This document shows positions 12,068 to 22,759 of a stretch of 64,000 nucleotides of DNA, in pieces. The first letter of the stretch is position 1. Each line of letters begins with the position of its first letter. Origin of the DNA: Siphonodentalium dalli (Eukaryota > Mollusca > Scaphopoda > Gadilida > Siphonodentaliidae). The stretch spans positions 96,214,707 to 96,278,706 of the forward strand of contig CP136067.1 of the NCBI GenBank assembly GCA_032622095.1. Reading direction: 5' to 3'. The position numbers were made by a program, and so were the translations under genes. The notes beneath the pieces are model-generated. The model worked only from the letters and a program-made list of their open reading frames with translations. It searched no databases and was not told the origin of the DNA.

Positions 12068-12223
12068 CTACTTCAATAGTTTCTGATTTTGAGTAACGGG
12101 TTTCGCACAGAAATCCCACCAAATGTCACGTAAACGAACGTCGTTTGGAAATGAATGCAGAATTATACCTAATTGAGAGTCACTATACCGGCCACAACCG
12201 AAAACACTGCATTTATTTGCCAT
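12068..12223 (-). CDS. THAP-type zinc-finger exon (arm 1 copy)
   Basis: A 51-residue reading frame starting MANKCSVFGCG. It carries the start of a THAP DNA-binding domain: a CxxxxC pair at residues 5 and 10, then HSFPND and LRDIWW with the invariant FP and W positions. The second half of the zinc site (CxxH) is missing, so this is probably a first exon. A GTAGTT donor-like sequence overlaps the last codons before the stop. THAP domains occur in host transcription regulators and in P-element and Kolobok-type transposon proteins. The start was taken at MANKC because THAP domains normally begin at the initiator Met. The mirror copy is at 13356-13511. Confidence 0.6.
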   Translation of the reverse strand: MANKCSVFGCGRYSDSQLGIILHSFPNDVRLRDIWWDFCAKPVTQNQKLLK

Positions 12224-12359
12224 TGTCACGAATGAATTGTAAATACGGGACAATCGGGGCATATATATGGAAAATTAAAACAACATCGTGAACACGCACC
12301 CGAATAGAGTTCACATGTCGGCTCGTGTTTTTATAAGCTTTATTTTTTTCACGAAAGTG

Positions 12360-12623
12360 TTATCTACCCCGCTCAATCGGCCTTCTATATTTCTTGTCAA
12401 AACAATAACTTTCCAAGCAGCACTTATGACAAATCACAAGTGAAGATAACTCACCGGGCGTTGAAAATTCACCACGTGTACACAATGTTATTGACATGCC
12501 ATGCCCCACAGTAATTCCATTACACTCACGCGCTCGATTCCGCATTTTCCATCGCCACTCATATGACGTCATATAGGTAGACACAATTAACTCCGATTCC
12601 GTGTTTTTAATTAGTTTACTCAT
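12360..12623 (-). other. ORF upstream of THAP exon; probably promoter/5' leader
   Basis: An 87-codon ORF with CHKCCLESYC, resembling no family I can name. It lies between the CRE sites and the THAP start, so I read it as 5' leader or chance ORF. The mirror copy in arm 2 (12995-13219) has lost the upstream Met through the 12595/12984 change, which creates a stop in that arm. Confidence 0.2.
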
Positions 12624-12635
12624 TTGACGTCATAT
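12562..12635. promoter_or_regulatory. Two perfect CRE motifs, arm 1 side
   Basis: TGACGTCA at 12564-12571 and 12625-12632, each next to CATATG. They lie about 340-410 bp upstream of the minus-strand THAP start. CREB/ATF-type binding is the known role of the motif; its function here is inferred. Confidence 0.5.
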
Positions 12636-12943
12636 GAGGATTTGCGACGGAGATAGCCGACAACCGGTGGGGGTATTATTTATTTATTTCTAGGCTTATT
12701 TATTACGCGATTGTTATGGGACTTGGATCATTGTGATCACAATAGGGTTGGCTTTCCGATAGTGTTTTGTTGTTTCATCAGGATAGCAATTGCTATCCTG
12801 ATGAAACAACAAAACACTATCGGAAAGCCAACCCTATTGTGATCACAATGATCCAAGTCCCATAACAATCGCGTAATAAATAAGCCTAGAAATAAATAAA
12901 TAATACCCCCACCGGTTGTCGGCTATCTCCGTCGCAAATCCTC

Positions 12944-13017
12944 ATATGACGTCAAATGAGTAAACTAATTAAAAACACGGAATAGGAGTTAATTGTGTCT
13001 ACCTATATGACGTCATA
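12944..13017. promoter_or_regulatory. Two perfect CRE motifs, arm 2 side
   Basis: Mirror images at 12947-12954 and 13008-13015, upstream of the plus-strand THAP start. Together with the arm 1 sites they form a symmetrical four-CRE intergenic region between two divergent THAP exons. Confidence 0.5.
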
Positions 13018-13355
13018 TGAGTGGCGATGGAAAATGCGGAATCGAGCGCGTGAGTGTAATGGAATTACTGTGGGGCATGGCATGTCAATAACATTGTGTA
13101 CACGTGGTGAATTTTCAACGCCCGGTGAGTTATCTTCACTTGTGATTTGTCATAAGTGCTGCTTGGAAAGTTATTGTTTTGACAAGAAATATAGAAGGCC
13201 GATTGAGCGGGGTAGATAACACTTTCGTGAAAAAAATAAAGCTTATAAAAACACGAGCCGACATGTGAACTCTATTCGGGTGCGTGTTCACGATGTTGTT
13301 TTAATTTTCCATATATATGCCCCGATTGTCCCGTATTTACAATTCATTCGTGACA

Positions 13356-13511
13356 ATGGCAAATAAATGCAGTGTTTTCGGTTGTGGCCGGTATAGTGAC
13401 TCTCAATTAGGTATAATTCTGCATTCATTTCCAAACGACGTTCGTTTACGTGACATTTGGTGGGATTTCTGTGCGAAACCCGTTACTCAAAATCAGAAAC
13501 TATTGAAGTAG
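13356..13511 (+). CDS. THAP-type zinc-finger exon (arm 2 copy)
   Basis: The same 51-residue THAP N-terminal segment as at 12068-12223, facing the opposite way from the palindrome centre. Key residues are Cys5, Cys10, the HSFP motif and WW. It stops after QKLLK, where a GTAGTT donor could splice onward. No downstream exon with the CxxH half of the domain could be found before 16084. It could be a broken gene or an exon whose partners lie outside. Confidence is higher in the domain match than in expression. Confidence 0.6.
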   Translation: MANKCSVFGCGRYSDSQLGIILHSFPNDVRLRDIWWDFCAKPVTQNQKLLK

Positions 13512-14134
13512 TTGCCAACGAAATAGTCCTGAATTTGTTCCGTCCACTTCGAAAAAATGTGTTTTGAGCACAACGCGAATACACTTGGCCGGAACAGTGT
13601 AGATAACTGTAGAAACATTTAACTGAATTCATGTTTTAAATATATATCTTACGCATGAAATTGGCGATAAGTTGTCCCCAGAGTACGTTATACTTGTGAT
13701 AGTTACATGTACGTTACGCACACGGTGTTCCCCTGGCGTATTGCGATAATCGCCAACCAAACCTAATGATTTTCTTTTCCATTTTGATCGATGATTCAAT
13801 TCAATGTTTGTGTGGGAACAGGCTTAGCTTAAATGTCCTATATTCTAACAGACCAATATGTCCAAGCGTTTGGGGTTAAGGTGATACGGAGGAGACTAAA
13901 TCAGTCAGGATTACTTTGAAATACCAATGTACACATGCCAATATAGCCTGTTTCGAGTTATATGCATATAATATGGTCGTTTGGTTGTTGGCGAGGGTAA
14001 CTATATTGCTCATATCACAAACGGGGTAAAGTATAGAACAATAACTGTATTAATATATATCGATATTTTCTTCAGACATCAGAACAATTTCGGGGTCTAT
14101 TCGTTGAACCAACATCGTGTGCTATCAAGTTTAA

Positions 14135-14603
14135 AGGTACTCAATCCGTAAAGAGGGTCCCCATCTCAACAGATTCCAACAACAACAATCCGATCAGAGG
14201 GTCCTATATTACTATTTCTTTGGCTTTGGGGGTAAAAAATATTTGATTCGAGTCGAGGAACCCATCAAACAAAGCTCAGAGTTATTAGATATTGATTTTT
14301 GAAATTTGTTAATTGCTCGAGATGAGTACTAATAACTGCCGTCAATTTGGTAACCTGCTCGAGATTTTACGCCAAAACTTTATTGAAACAGACAAGGATG
14401 GATAACTCTATAATCAAGTGGTAATAATAACGAAATTCTGACTGTCTTCTGGGCCAGAAAGAATTCCCGATAATGAAAAATAATAGATTTCTAAAATCGA
14501 TATCTAACAAATCTGAGCTTTGATGGGTGACTTCCTCGACTCGAATCAAATATTTTTGACCCCCGAAGCCATTGAAATAGTAATTGAGAGGAGTTTTATC
14601 GGA
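14135..14603. mobile_element. MITE-A copy 3 (mirror of copy 2)
   Basis: Lies at the reflected position of 10976-11444. Same AGGTACTCAATCCG ends. The left flank is TTAA (14131-14134). Confidence 0.85.
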
Positions 14604-14733
14604 TTGAGTACCTTTACGGTATACCCGATACCGTATTTACGAAGTAATATAACTTTCAGAAACAAAGACACCCCAAACATGCTTATAACCTACACATAGT
14701 GTCACGGGGCATTGTATCCCCAAGTACTCATAA

Positions 14734-15093
14734 TTGTTTCCTATTATCCATTTAGTGAAGCAAATGGGGAACTATTTGGTTCCATGTTCTGCATGGTTCT
14801 ATCCTGGGAACCAAATAGATAACCAAAATAGGTCACATTGGTTCTCCCCTCAGGACAAACATTATAAACAAGATAGGTTCCAATGTGGATCCATAATGTC
14901 TGTTTTCTACTTGATAGTAGTAGTAGTAGTAACATATTTATTGTGCCATGAATATATTGGATTAAATTACAAAATAGATATATTTATACATGTGATGTGG
15001 CAACAGGGGATTGGAGTACAAGTTATGCAACTTATTGATGACCCTCTCCCCGTATTCAGAAGCACTCATGAGGATATAGTAAAGAGATGGTAG
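14734..15093 (+). other. 119-codon ORF, possible exon remnant (arm 2 copy)
   Basis: Mirror of 10486-10845. It is on the same strand as the THAP exon at 13356. A CTCAG acceptor-like site precedes ACAAACATTATAAACAAG, and an AGATG/GTAGTG donor-like site overlaps its stop. Product unrecognised. Confidence 0.2.
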
Positions 15094-15132
15094 TGCTGAT
15101 CAGAAAAGGATATACCAAGTTTAGGTGGTTAA

Positions 15133-15601
15133 AGGTACTCAATCCGTAAAGAGGGTCCCCATCTCAACAGATTCCAACAACAACAATCCGATCAGAGGGT
15201 CCTATATTACTATTTCTTTGGCTTTGGGGGTAAAAAATATTTGATTCGAGTCGATGAACCCATCAAACAAAGCTCAGAGTTATTAGATATTGATTTTTGA
15301 AATTTGTTATTAACTCGAGATGAGTACTAATAACTGCCGTAATCTGCTCTGGATGTGTACTCCAAATCTATTAAAACAGACAAGGATGGATAACTCTAAA
15401 ATCAAGTGGTAATTTTAACGCAATTTTGACTGAGTTCTGGGCCAGATAGTATTCCCGATAATGAAAAATAACAGATTTCTAAAATCGATATCTAACAAAT
15501 CTGAGCTTTGATGGGTGACTTCCTCGACTCGAATCAAATATTTTTGACCCCCGAAGCCATTGATATAGTAATTGAGAGGAGTTTTATCGGATTGAGTACC
15601 T
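15133..15601. mobile_element. MITE-A copy 4 (mirror of copy 1)
   Basis: Flanked by TTAA at 15129-15132 and 15602-15605. Removing the element would join GTTTAGGTGG to AGTATGGGAAG across a single TTAA. Confidence 0.85.
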
Positions 15602-15762
15602 TTAAAGTATGGGAAGATGTATACATGGGTTCGGACCTCAATTTTTTTTTAGAAAAGGATAAGATCCAGGTTGTTTCATTTTTCTCTGGGGAAATGGTGG
15701 TTATTCAAATGCAATCTGTGAAATATGTTTCATGCCTTACACTAGACATCAATTGTTATTAA
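15602..15762 (+). other. Possible terminal exon-like ORF
   Basis: After MITE-A the frame KVWEDVYMGSDLNFFLE...LTLDINCY continues to TAA. A T-rich acceptor (TTTTTTTTAG) precedes KDKIQVV. This part looks more protein-like than the MITE-derived part in front of it. Product unrecognised. Copies are at 9817-9977 (-) and 18826-18986 (-). Confidence 0.2.
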
Positions 15763-16084
15763 GGTAAATTTCCTCACAATTGGTTCTTGAATTTGGTTCT
15801 TCATTTTGGTTCGTTATTTTGATTATTCGTGAAGAACCAAAACATGTATGTTTGGTTCTTCGTTTTATTCCCATACTGGGACAAACTGTATATGAAACCA
15901 GTTTTGTTTCCCGGAGAACCCAAATTTCTCTGTGTGTAGTTGATTAGTTCAACTCAATGAAAAGAGAAGGGGATTATAATATTCCATAAAATAGCATTAT
16001 GCATAAAATAGGCGAATGTATCTACGACACGGCACATTGATTGAGGTGCGTTAATGCACAGCACTTTATAAGATTTCGTTTTGA

Positions 16085-16593
16085 TGACATAATATTTCTT
16101 ATAACGAAATAATAATTGAAATAACGAAATATTATAGCGTGCATAGTGAGACTAGTGTGTATAGTTAATTGTGATTTTGGTGACTTGGTGCAGGCCTAGT
16201 GCCGATTGCTTACACTATTATACACTGACAGGTCTCCAGGACGAAAATTGACACAACCCCAATAATATTTAGCCTATAACCTATAAGCCTATATATTGAA
16301 CATATTTCAGGTGCGGTAATTTAGTTTCTCTCGGGATCAGTTGATTTGTAAGTGTGAAAATCGACTCTTTCATAAGCTGTTCAAACTGATTTTTCGTTAA
16401 TCACGACCACAATTGACCCCCACCACCCAAAGACATATCTTTGGGTGGCGAGGGTCTCTTGTACCAGCCACCTGCGCTCACGACGTGACATTATAGCCTA
16501 AACATTTCGGCAGGACAACGCACATAACTTAATAAAAAATATATTATTTCCATATAACGAAATATGAGAAAAAGAGTTCAGTTATATATATAT
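16085..16593. other. Unique inner part of palindrome 2, left
   Basis: AT-rich with TAACGAAATAAT motifs and a small hairpin ACCACCCAAAGACATATC / TTTGGGTGG at about 16424-16448. No gene seen. The mirror copy is 17995-18503. Confidence 0.5.
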
Positions 16594-17060
16594 ACTAGAA
16601 GGTGACCCGACTTCGTCCGGGCTTTGACCTTGAATTGTCCATTTTGAAGGTCAAGGTCAAGTGGGGTCCAAAACACTGCCCGGACAAAAGTACCCGACAA
16701 ACGTGCCCGTCGAAATCCATCCGGTTTTACCCGATTTGACCTTGAATTGATCATTTTGAAGGTCAAGGTCAGGTCGGGGTCACGACTCGACCCGCCCAAA
16801 ACACTCAGTGGACAAAAGTAACCCCACGTATCAAATTTCGTCGAAATCCCATCAAAATTGGCGATATGACCTTGAATTGACCCGATTTCAAGGTCAAGGT
16901 CACGTCGCACGGGCAAATTAATAGGCCTATGCCACTTCCCGGCCGAAAATATCCCCACATACCAAGTTTCATCGAAATCGGGTCGGCCGTTTTCGAGTTT
17001 ATCGCGAACACACACACACACACACCACACACAGACAGATCTTCCAAAATATATAATAGA
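16594..17060 (-). mobile_element. Helitron-like element H3
   Basis: On the minus strand it runs from TCTATTATATATTTTGGAAG through a GT microsatellite and TTCGCGATAAACTCG to a CCCGG...CGGG hairpin and CTAGT. It contains repeated TGACCTTGACCTT / TCAAGGTCA units. The ORFs inside (minus strand 16578-17236) follow this repeat and are not genes. The mirror copy is H3' at 17528-17994. Confidence 0.65.
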
Positions 17061-17071
17061 TATATATATAT

Positions 17072-17285
17072 ACTAGAAGGTGACTCGACTTCGTCCGGGC
17101 TATTCAAAAACCAAATTTCAAGTCGATAGCTCCACCCGTTTCCGAGATCTGGTCTGCGCATGCGCGAAGCTGGCGTCGCACGGGCTCGGCGACCCGATAA
17201 AATTCGTATCCGGGGCAAGATACATTCACATACCAAATTTCAAGTCGATAGCTCCACCCGTTTCCGAGATATATATATTGCCCAA
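17072..17285 (-). mobile_element. Helitron-like 3' fragment H4 at palindrome centre
   Basis: The minus-strand end CTAGT at 17072 is preceded by a GTCCGGGC stem. Then comes one and a half units of a roughly 122-bp repeat (AAATTTCAAGTCGATAGC ... CGCATGCGCGAAGCTGG). Its start is lost at the palindrome centre. The mirror is 17303-17516. Confidence 0.55.
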
Positions 17286-17302
17286 TGTGATTTGCGGATA
17301 CC

Positions 17303-17516
17303 TTGGGCAATATATATATCTCGGAAACGGGTGGAGCTATCGACTTGAAATTTGGTATGTGAATGTATCTTGCCCCGGATACGAATTTTATCGGGTCGCC
17401 GAGCCCGTGCGACGCCAGCTTCGCGCATGCGCAGACCAGATCTCGGAAACGGGTGGAGCTATCGACTTGAAATTTGGTTTTTGAATAGCCCGGACAAAGT
17501 CGAGTCACCTTCTAGT
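17303..17516 (+). mobile_element. Helitron-like 3' fragment H4' (mirror)
   Basis: Reverse-complement partner of 17072-17285. It differs at 17496 (A where G is expected). Confidence 0.55.
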
Positions 17517-17527
17517 ATATATATATA

Positions 17528-17994
17528 TCTATTATATATTTTGGAAGATCTGTCTGTGTGTGGTGTGTGTGTGTGTGTGTTCGCGATAAACTCGAAAACG
17601 GCCGACCCGATTTCGATGAAACTTGGTATGTGGGGATATTTTCGGCCGGGAAGTGGCATAGGCCTATTAATTTGCCCGTGCGACGTGACCTTGACCTTGA
17701 AATCGGGTCAATTCAAGGTCATATCGCCAATTTTGATGGGATTTCGACGAAATTTGATACGTGGGGTTACTTTTGTCCACTGAGTGTTTTGGGCGGGTCG
17801 AGTCGTGACCCCGACCTGACCTTGACCTTCAAAATGATCAATTCAAGGTCAAATCGGGTAAAACCGGATGGATTTCGACGGGCACGTTTGTCGGGTACTT
17901 TTGTCCGGGCAGTGTTTTGGACCCCACTTGACCTTGACCTTCAAAATGGACAATTCAAGGTCAAAGCCCGGACGAAGTCGGGTCACCTTCTAGT
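17528..17994 (+). mobile_element. Helitron-like element H3' (mirror of H3)
   Basis: Complete copy with 5' TCTATTATATATTTTGG, a GT run, several TGACCTTGACCTT blocks, then the hairpin and CTAGT at 17990-17994. The base after CTAGT is A rather than the T expected for a classical Helitron insertion. Confidence 0.65.
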
Positions 17995-18986
17995 ATATAT
18001 ATATAACTGAACTCTTTTTCTCATATTTCGTTATATGGAAATAATATATTTTTTATTAAGTTATGTGCGTTGTCCTGCCGAAATGTTTAGGCTATAATGT
18101 CACGTCGTGAGCGCAGGTGGCTGGTACAAGAGACCCTCGCCACCCAAAGATATGTCTTTGGGTGGTGGGGGTCAATTGTGGTCGTGATTAACGAAAAATC
18201 AGTTTGAACAGCTTATGAAAGAGTCGATTTTCACACTTACAAATCAACTGATCCCGAGAGAAACTAAATTACCGCACCTGAAATATGTTCAATATATAGG
18301 CTTATAGGTTATAGGCTAAATATTATTGGGGTTGTGTCAATTTTCGTCCTGGAGACCTGTCAGTGTATAATAGTGTAAGCAATCGGCACTAGGCCTGCAC
18401 CAAGTCACCAAAATCACAATTAACTATACACACTAGTCTCACTATGCACGCTATAATATTTCGTTATTTCAATTATTATTTCGTTATAAGAAATATTATG
18501 TCATCAAAACGAAATCTTATAAAGTGCTGTGCATTAACGCACCTCAATCAATGTGCCGTGTCGTAGATACATTCGCCTATTTTATGCATAATGCTATTTT
18601 ATGGAATATTATAATCCCCTTCTCTTTTCATTGAGTTGAACTAATCAACTACACACAGAGAAATTTGGGTTCTCCGGGAAACAAAACTGGTTTCATATAC
18701 AGTTTGTCCCAGTATGGGAATAAAACGAAGAACCAAACATACATGTTTTGGTTCTTCACGAATAATCAAAATAACGAACCAAAATGAAGAACCAAATTCA
18801 AGAACCAATTGTGAGGAAATTTACCTTAATAACAATTGATGTCTAGTGTAAGGCATGAAACATATTTCACAGATTGCATTTGAATAACCACCATTTCCCC
18901 AGAGAAAAATGAAACAACCTGGATCTTATCCTTTTCTAAAAAAAAATTGAGGTCCGAACCCATGTATACATCTTCCCATACTTTAA

Positions 18987-19455
18987 AGGTACTCAATCCG
19001 ATAAAACTCCTCTCAATTACTATATCAATGGCTTCGGGGGTCAAAAATATTTGATTCGAGTCGAGGAAGTCACCCATCAAAGCTCAGATTTGTTAGATAT
19101 CGATTTTAGAAATCTGTTATTTTTCATTATCGGGAATACTATCTGGCCCAGAACTCAGTCAAAATTGCGTTAAAATTACCACTTGATTTTAGAGTTATCC
19201 ATCCTTGTCTGTTTTAATAGATTTGGAGTACACATCCAGAGCAGATTACGGCAGTTATTAGTACTCATCTCGAGTTAATAACAAATTTAAAAAATCAATA
19301 TCTAATAACTCTGAGCTTTGTTTGATGGGTTCATCGACTCGAATCAAATATTTTTTACCCCCAAAGCCAAAGAAATAGTAATATAGGACCCTCTGATCGG
19401 ATTGTTGTTGTTGGAATCTGTTGAGATGGGGACCCTCTTTACGGATTGAGTACCT
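18987..19455. mobile_element. MITE-A copy 5
   Basis: Direct counterpart of 9978-10446 in the third arm, with TTAA on both sides. Confidence 0.85.
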
Positions 19456-19494
19456 TTAACCACCTAAACTTGGTATATCCTTTTCTGATCAGCA

Positions 19495-19854
19495 CTACCA
19501 TCTCTTTACTATATCCTCATGAGTGCTTCTGAATACGGGGAGAGGGTCATCAATAAGTTGCATAACTTGTACTCCAATCCCCTGTTGCCACATCACATGT
19601 ATAAATATATCTATTTTGTAATTTAATCCAATATATTCATGGCACAATAAATATGTTACTACTACTACTACTATCAAGTAGAAAACAGACATTATGGATC
19701 CACATTGGAACCTATCTTGTTTATAATGTTTGTCCTGAGGGGAGAACCAATGTGACCTATTTTGGTTATCTATTTGGTTCCCAGGATAGAACCATGCAGA
19801 ACATGGAACCAAATAGTTCCCCATTTGCTTCACTAAATGGATAATAGGAAACAA
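19495..19854 (-). other. 119-codon ORF, third-arm copy
   Basis: Identical in translation to the ORF at 10486-10845. There is no THAP exon in this arm, so it has no upstream partner here. Confidence 0.15.
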
Positions 19855-19984
19855 TTATGAGTACTTGGGGATACAATGCCCCGTGACACTATGTGTAGGT
19901 TATAAGCATGTTTGGGGTGTCTTTGTTTCTGAAAGTTATATTACTTCGTAAATACGGTATCGGGTATACCGTAAAGGTACTCAA

Positions 19985-20453
19985 TCCGATAAAACTCCTC
20001 TCAATTACTATTTCAATGGCTTCGGGGGTCAAAAATATTTGATTCGAGTCGAGGAAGTCACCCATCAAAGCTCAGATTTGTTAGATATCGATTTTAGAAA
20101 TCTATTATTTTTCATTATCGGGAATTCTTTCTGGCCCAGAAGACAGTCAGAATTTCGTTATTATTACCACTTGATTATAGAGTTATCCATCCTTGTCTGT
20201 TTCAATAAAGTTTTGGCGTAAAATCTCGAGCAGGTTACCAAATTGACGGCAGTTATTAGTACTCATCTCGAGCAATTAACAAATTTCAAAAATCAATATC
20301 TAATAACTCTGAGCTTTGTTTGATGGGTTCCTCGACTCGAATCAAATATTTTTTACCCCCAAAGCCAAAGAAATAGTAATATAGGACCCTCTGATCGGAT
20401 TGTTGTTGTTGGAATCTGTTGAGACGGGGACCCTCTTTACGGATTGAGTACCT
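19985..20453. mobile_element. MITE-A copy 6
   Basis: Direct counterpart of 10976-11444. It differs by one base at 20425 from the other arms. Confidence 0.85.
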
Positions 20454-20987
20454 TTAAACTTGATAGCACACGATGTTGGTTCAACGAATAGACCCCGAAA
20501 TTGTTCTGATGTCTGAAGAAAATATCGATATATATTAATACAGTTATTGTTCTATACTTTACCCCGTTTGTGATATGAGCAATATAGTTACCCTCGCCAA
20601 CAACCAAACGACCATATTATATGCATATAACTCGAAACAGGCTATATTGGCATGTGTACATTGGTATTTCAAAGTAATCCTGACTGATTTAGTCTCCTCC
20701 GTATCACCTTAACCCCAAACGCTTGGACATATTGGTCTGTTAGAATATAGGACATTTAAGCTAAGCCTGTTCCCACACAAACATTGAATTGAATCATCGA
20801 TCAAAATGGAAAAGAAAATCATTAGGTTTGGTTGGCGATTATCGCAATACGCCAGGGGAACACCGTGTGCGTAACGTACATGTAACTATCACAAGTATAA
20901 CGTACTCTGGGGACAACTTATCGCCAATTTCATGCGTAAGATATATATTTAAAACATGAATTCAGTTAAATGTTTCTACAGTTATCT

Positions 20988-21525
20988 GCATGGACTAGAT
21001 CCCATCCATCTTTCCGACTAAATGCGGGTCATAACTTATGTCTTAATTTTACAATTGTCTTATGACATCTATAATTATACCACCAGTCTGGCACCAGACT
21101 TAAAGTTAAGACCATCTTAAGTTAAGGCCTTGTTCGTGAAACGAGCTTATAGATGAACGTTTGAACGTAAGGCCAATTTTAAGGATCACAAATATGCCCT
21201 TATCTGGTTTAGAACCAACTCTGTTACCACTGGACGGCATATATTGGCCTAATGTACCATGTACGTAGCCAGCTGAGCCACCGATGCCCCCTGGGGCAAA
21301 ATCCGCAACAAAATAGCCAGATTCAGCAGAGGATATCGGAGATAAACCATGCATGCAAACCCATAAAAGTTAAAAACTCTATGCCTGACACAGTACATCA
21401 GTTGGACATTTCAGACCCACATTTGAATTGTAATATTTAATGTCGTCCTGATAGTTTGATGTCAACCAATATGTTATGTGTTCGTTTAGGACGGGAAACG
21501 GATACAAAACATTACCTACAGGAAA
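20988..21525. other. Unique non-coding flank after the third arm
   Basis: Sequence changes completely at 20988 compared with arm 1 after 11978. No ORF here is convincing; the minus-strand ORF at 21106-21354 has no recognisable domain. Confidence 0.4.
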
Positions 21526-21555
21526 GGAAACGGATATATATATATATCCGTTTCC
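21526..21555. repeat. Perfect 30-bp palindrome around (TA)n
   Basis: GGAAACGGATATATA followed by its exact reverse complement. A half copy, GGAAACGGATAC, occurs about 30 bp upstream. Confidence 0.8.
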
Positions 21556-21699
21556 CACTTCATGCACTTGTTATCAGCGAATTATTATTTTATAATTTAA
21601 TGTTTTTCGCATAGTAACATATGTATTCAATATAGGCCGATCACTCAGTGAGGGGTCCGGGAAGATGTAACCTATTTTTGGCGTCACGTGGGGGTCGCG

Positions 21700-21800
21700 T
21701 GCCGTGATTCGTGACGTCATTGTTCCAAAATGGCGGCGCCCAGTAGCATGAGCCGTAGACGCGTAGACAAGTTTTCGGTTGGCAATCACCATGTCAGGTG
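21700..21800 (+). promoter_or_regulatory. Promoter/first-exon-like patch
   Basis: A perfect CRE (TGACGTCA, 21712-21719) is followed 8 bp later by AAAATGGCGGC (YY1-like), a CG-rich stretch, and CACCATGTCAG/GTGAAT at 21787-21803. The last has a good Kozak context and a splice-donor-like GTGAAT two codons into the frame. It could be the first exon of a host gene; no second exon was identified. Confidence 0.3.
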
Positions 21801-21850
21801 AATCTTGACTCCTTCAGCGGATGGAACAAGAAGCCGGTGCAATTTAAATA

Positions 21851-22040
21851 TATTCCTGGATCCTATTTCTTTGGAAATTAATTACATTTGATTCAAAATG
21901 TCGCATGCAGACATTTCGTATAGCGAAATTACAGCCCCAAACGCATAATTTTCCGAAAATCGGTTGCCTTGTCAACCGTTCGCAAATTGGTGGTATCTAC
22001 CCAAAATGTTTGGAAGATTTACAAACTACTGATGATCACC
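21851..22040. repeat. Segment X, first copy
   Basis: Matches 23470-23644 (ATTCCTGGAT, TGATTCAAAATGTCGCA, GGTGGTATCTACCCAAAAT, GATGATCACC). With segment Y it forms an X-Y tandem duplication. Helitron-like copies sit between X1 and Y1. Confidence 0.75.
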
Positions 22041-22054
22041 GATATATATATATG

Positions 22055-22759
22055 ACTAGAAGGTGACCCGACTTCGTCCGGGCTATTCAACAACCAAATT
22101 TCAAGTCGATAGCTGCACCCGTTTCCGAGATCTGGTCTGCGCATGCGCGAAGCTGGCGTCGCACGGGCTCGGCGACCCGATAAAATTCGTATACGGGGCA
22201 AGATAAGTCGATAGCTCCACCCGTTTCCGAGATATATATATTGCCCAATGTCATTTGCGGATACCTCGGCCGGTGATGAGTTAACGCGACATCGGCCGGT
22301 TAAGAGTTAAACGCGATCACGTAACGATCTGTTGACGGCGTAAGTATATTTACGGAATGTTTTTCGATGAGCGAAGCATGGTCCTGCGTTCTTCCCGATA
22401 ATTAAGGTAGAAACTTTAAACGTACACATGCGTGTGATACATCATTGGAAAGAGGAAGCGCCACAGATTCTAACCGTGCAAATTATATGACTGGCAATTT
22501 ATTATTCGCGCTATATCGAATCGATTTGTGAGCACCGAACTGAAATATATTAGCGCAAAACGGCGTAAAAACAGATTTGACCTCGGCACGTGAAAAGTTT
22601 ACCTCGGATCTGAAAATTAATATGCCTATGCCACTTCCCGGCCGATAGTACCCTCACATACGAAGTTTCATCGAAATCACCGTTTTCGAGTTCATCGCGA
22701 ACACACACACACACACCACAGACAGATACACAGACAGATCTTCCAAAATATATAATAGA
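22055..22759 (-). mobile_element. Helitron-like element H5
   Basis: Minus strand: 5' TCTATTATATATTTTGGAAG, GT/GTCT microsatellite, H2-like body, then one unit of the 122-bp repeat, and a CTAGT end at 22055. It spans the point where H2 is cut at 9494 and so shows the intact continuation. Confidence 0.6.

Larger units (their letters stand above)
9495..16084. repeat. Giant palindrome 1: two 3295-bp arms, no spacer
   Basis: Every position x between 9495 and 12789 pairs with 25579-x. The centre lies between 12789 and 12790 in AGCAATTGCT. The arms are almost identical: I found single-base differences at 9922/15657 and 12595/12984 only. Each arm carries a THAP exon, two MITE-A copies and the same small ORFs. 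Symmetry ends sharply at 9494/16085. It is either a recent inverted duplication or a fold-back assembly artefact. The arm differences mildly favour real DNA. Confidence 0.95.
13601..20987. repeat. Giant palindrome 2: two 3685-bp arms, 17-bp spacer
   Basis: Positions x and 34588-x pair from 13601-17285 to 17303-20987. The spacer is 17286-17302. It overlaps palindrome 1 by sharing 13601-16084. The arms include two Helitron-like copies each, which therefore predate the duplication. Differences seen include 17092/17496 and 14163/20425. Confidence 0.95.
18504..20987. repeat. Third copy of the palindrome-1 arm (direct to 9495-11978)
   Basis: A constant offset of 9009 bases relates this copy to 9495-11978. 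The copy stops at 20987 after GTTATCT, before the THAP exon would begin, so it has MITE-A copies but no THAP sequence. It shares base C with arm 2 at 18931, where arm 1 has A. Confidence 0.95.

Noticed and set aside
16578..18010. Several 130-150-codon ORFs on both strands
   Set aside because: They fall inside Helitron-like repeats, overlap one another in opposite strands and mirror across the palindrome centre. No domain was seen.
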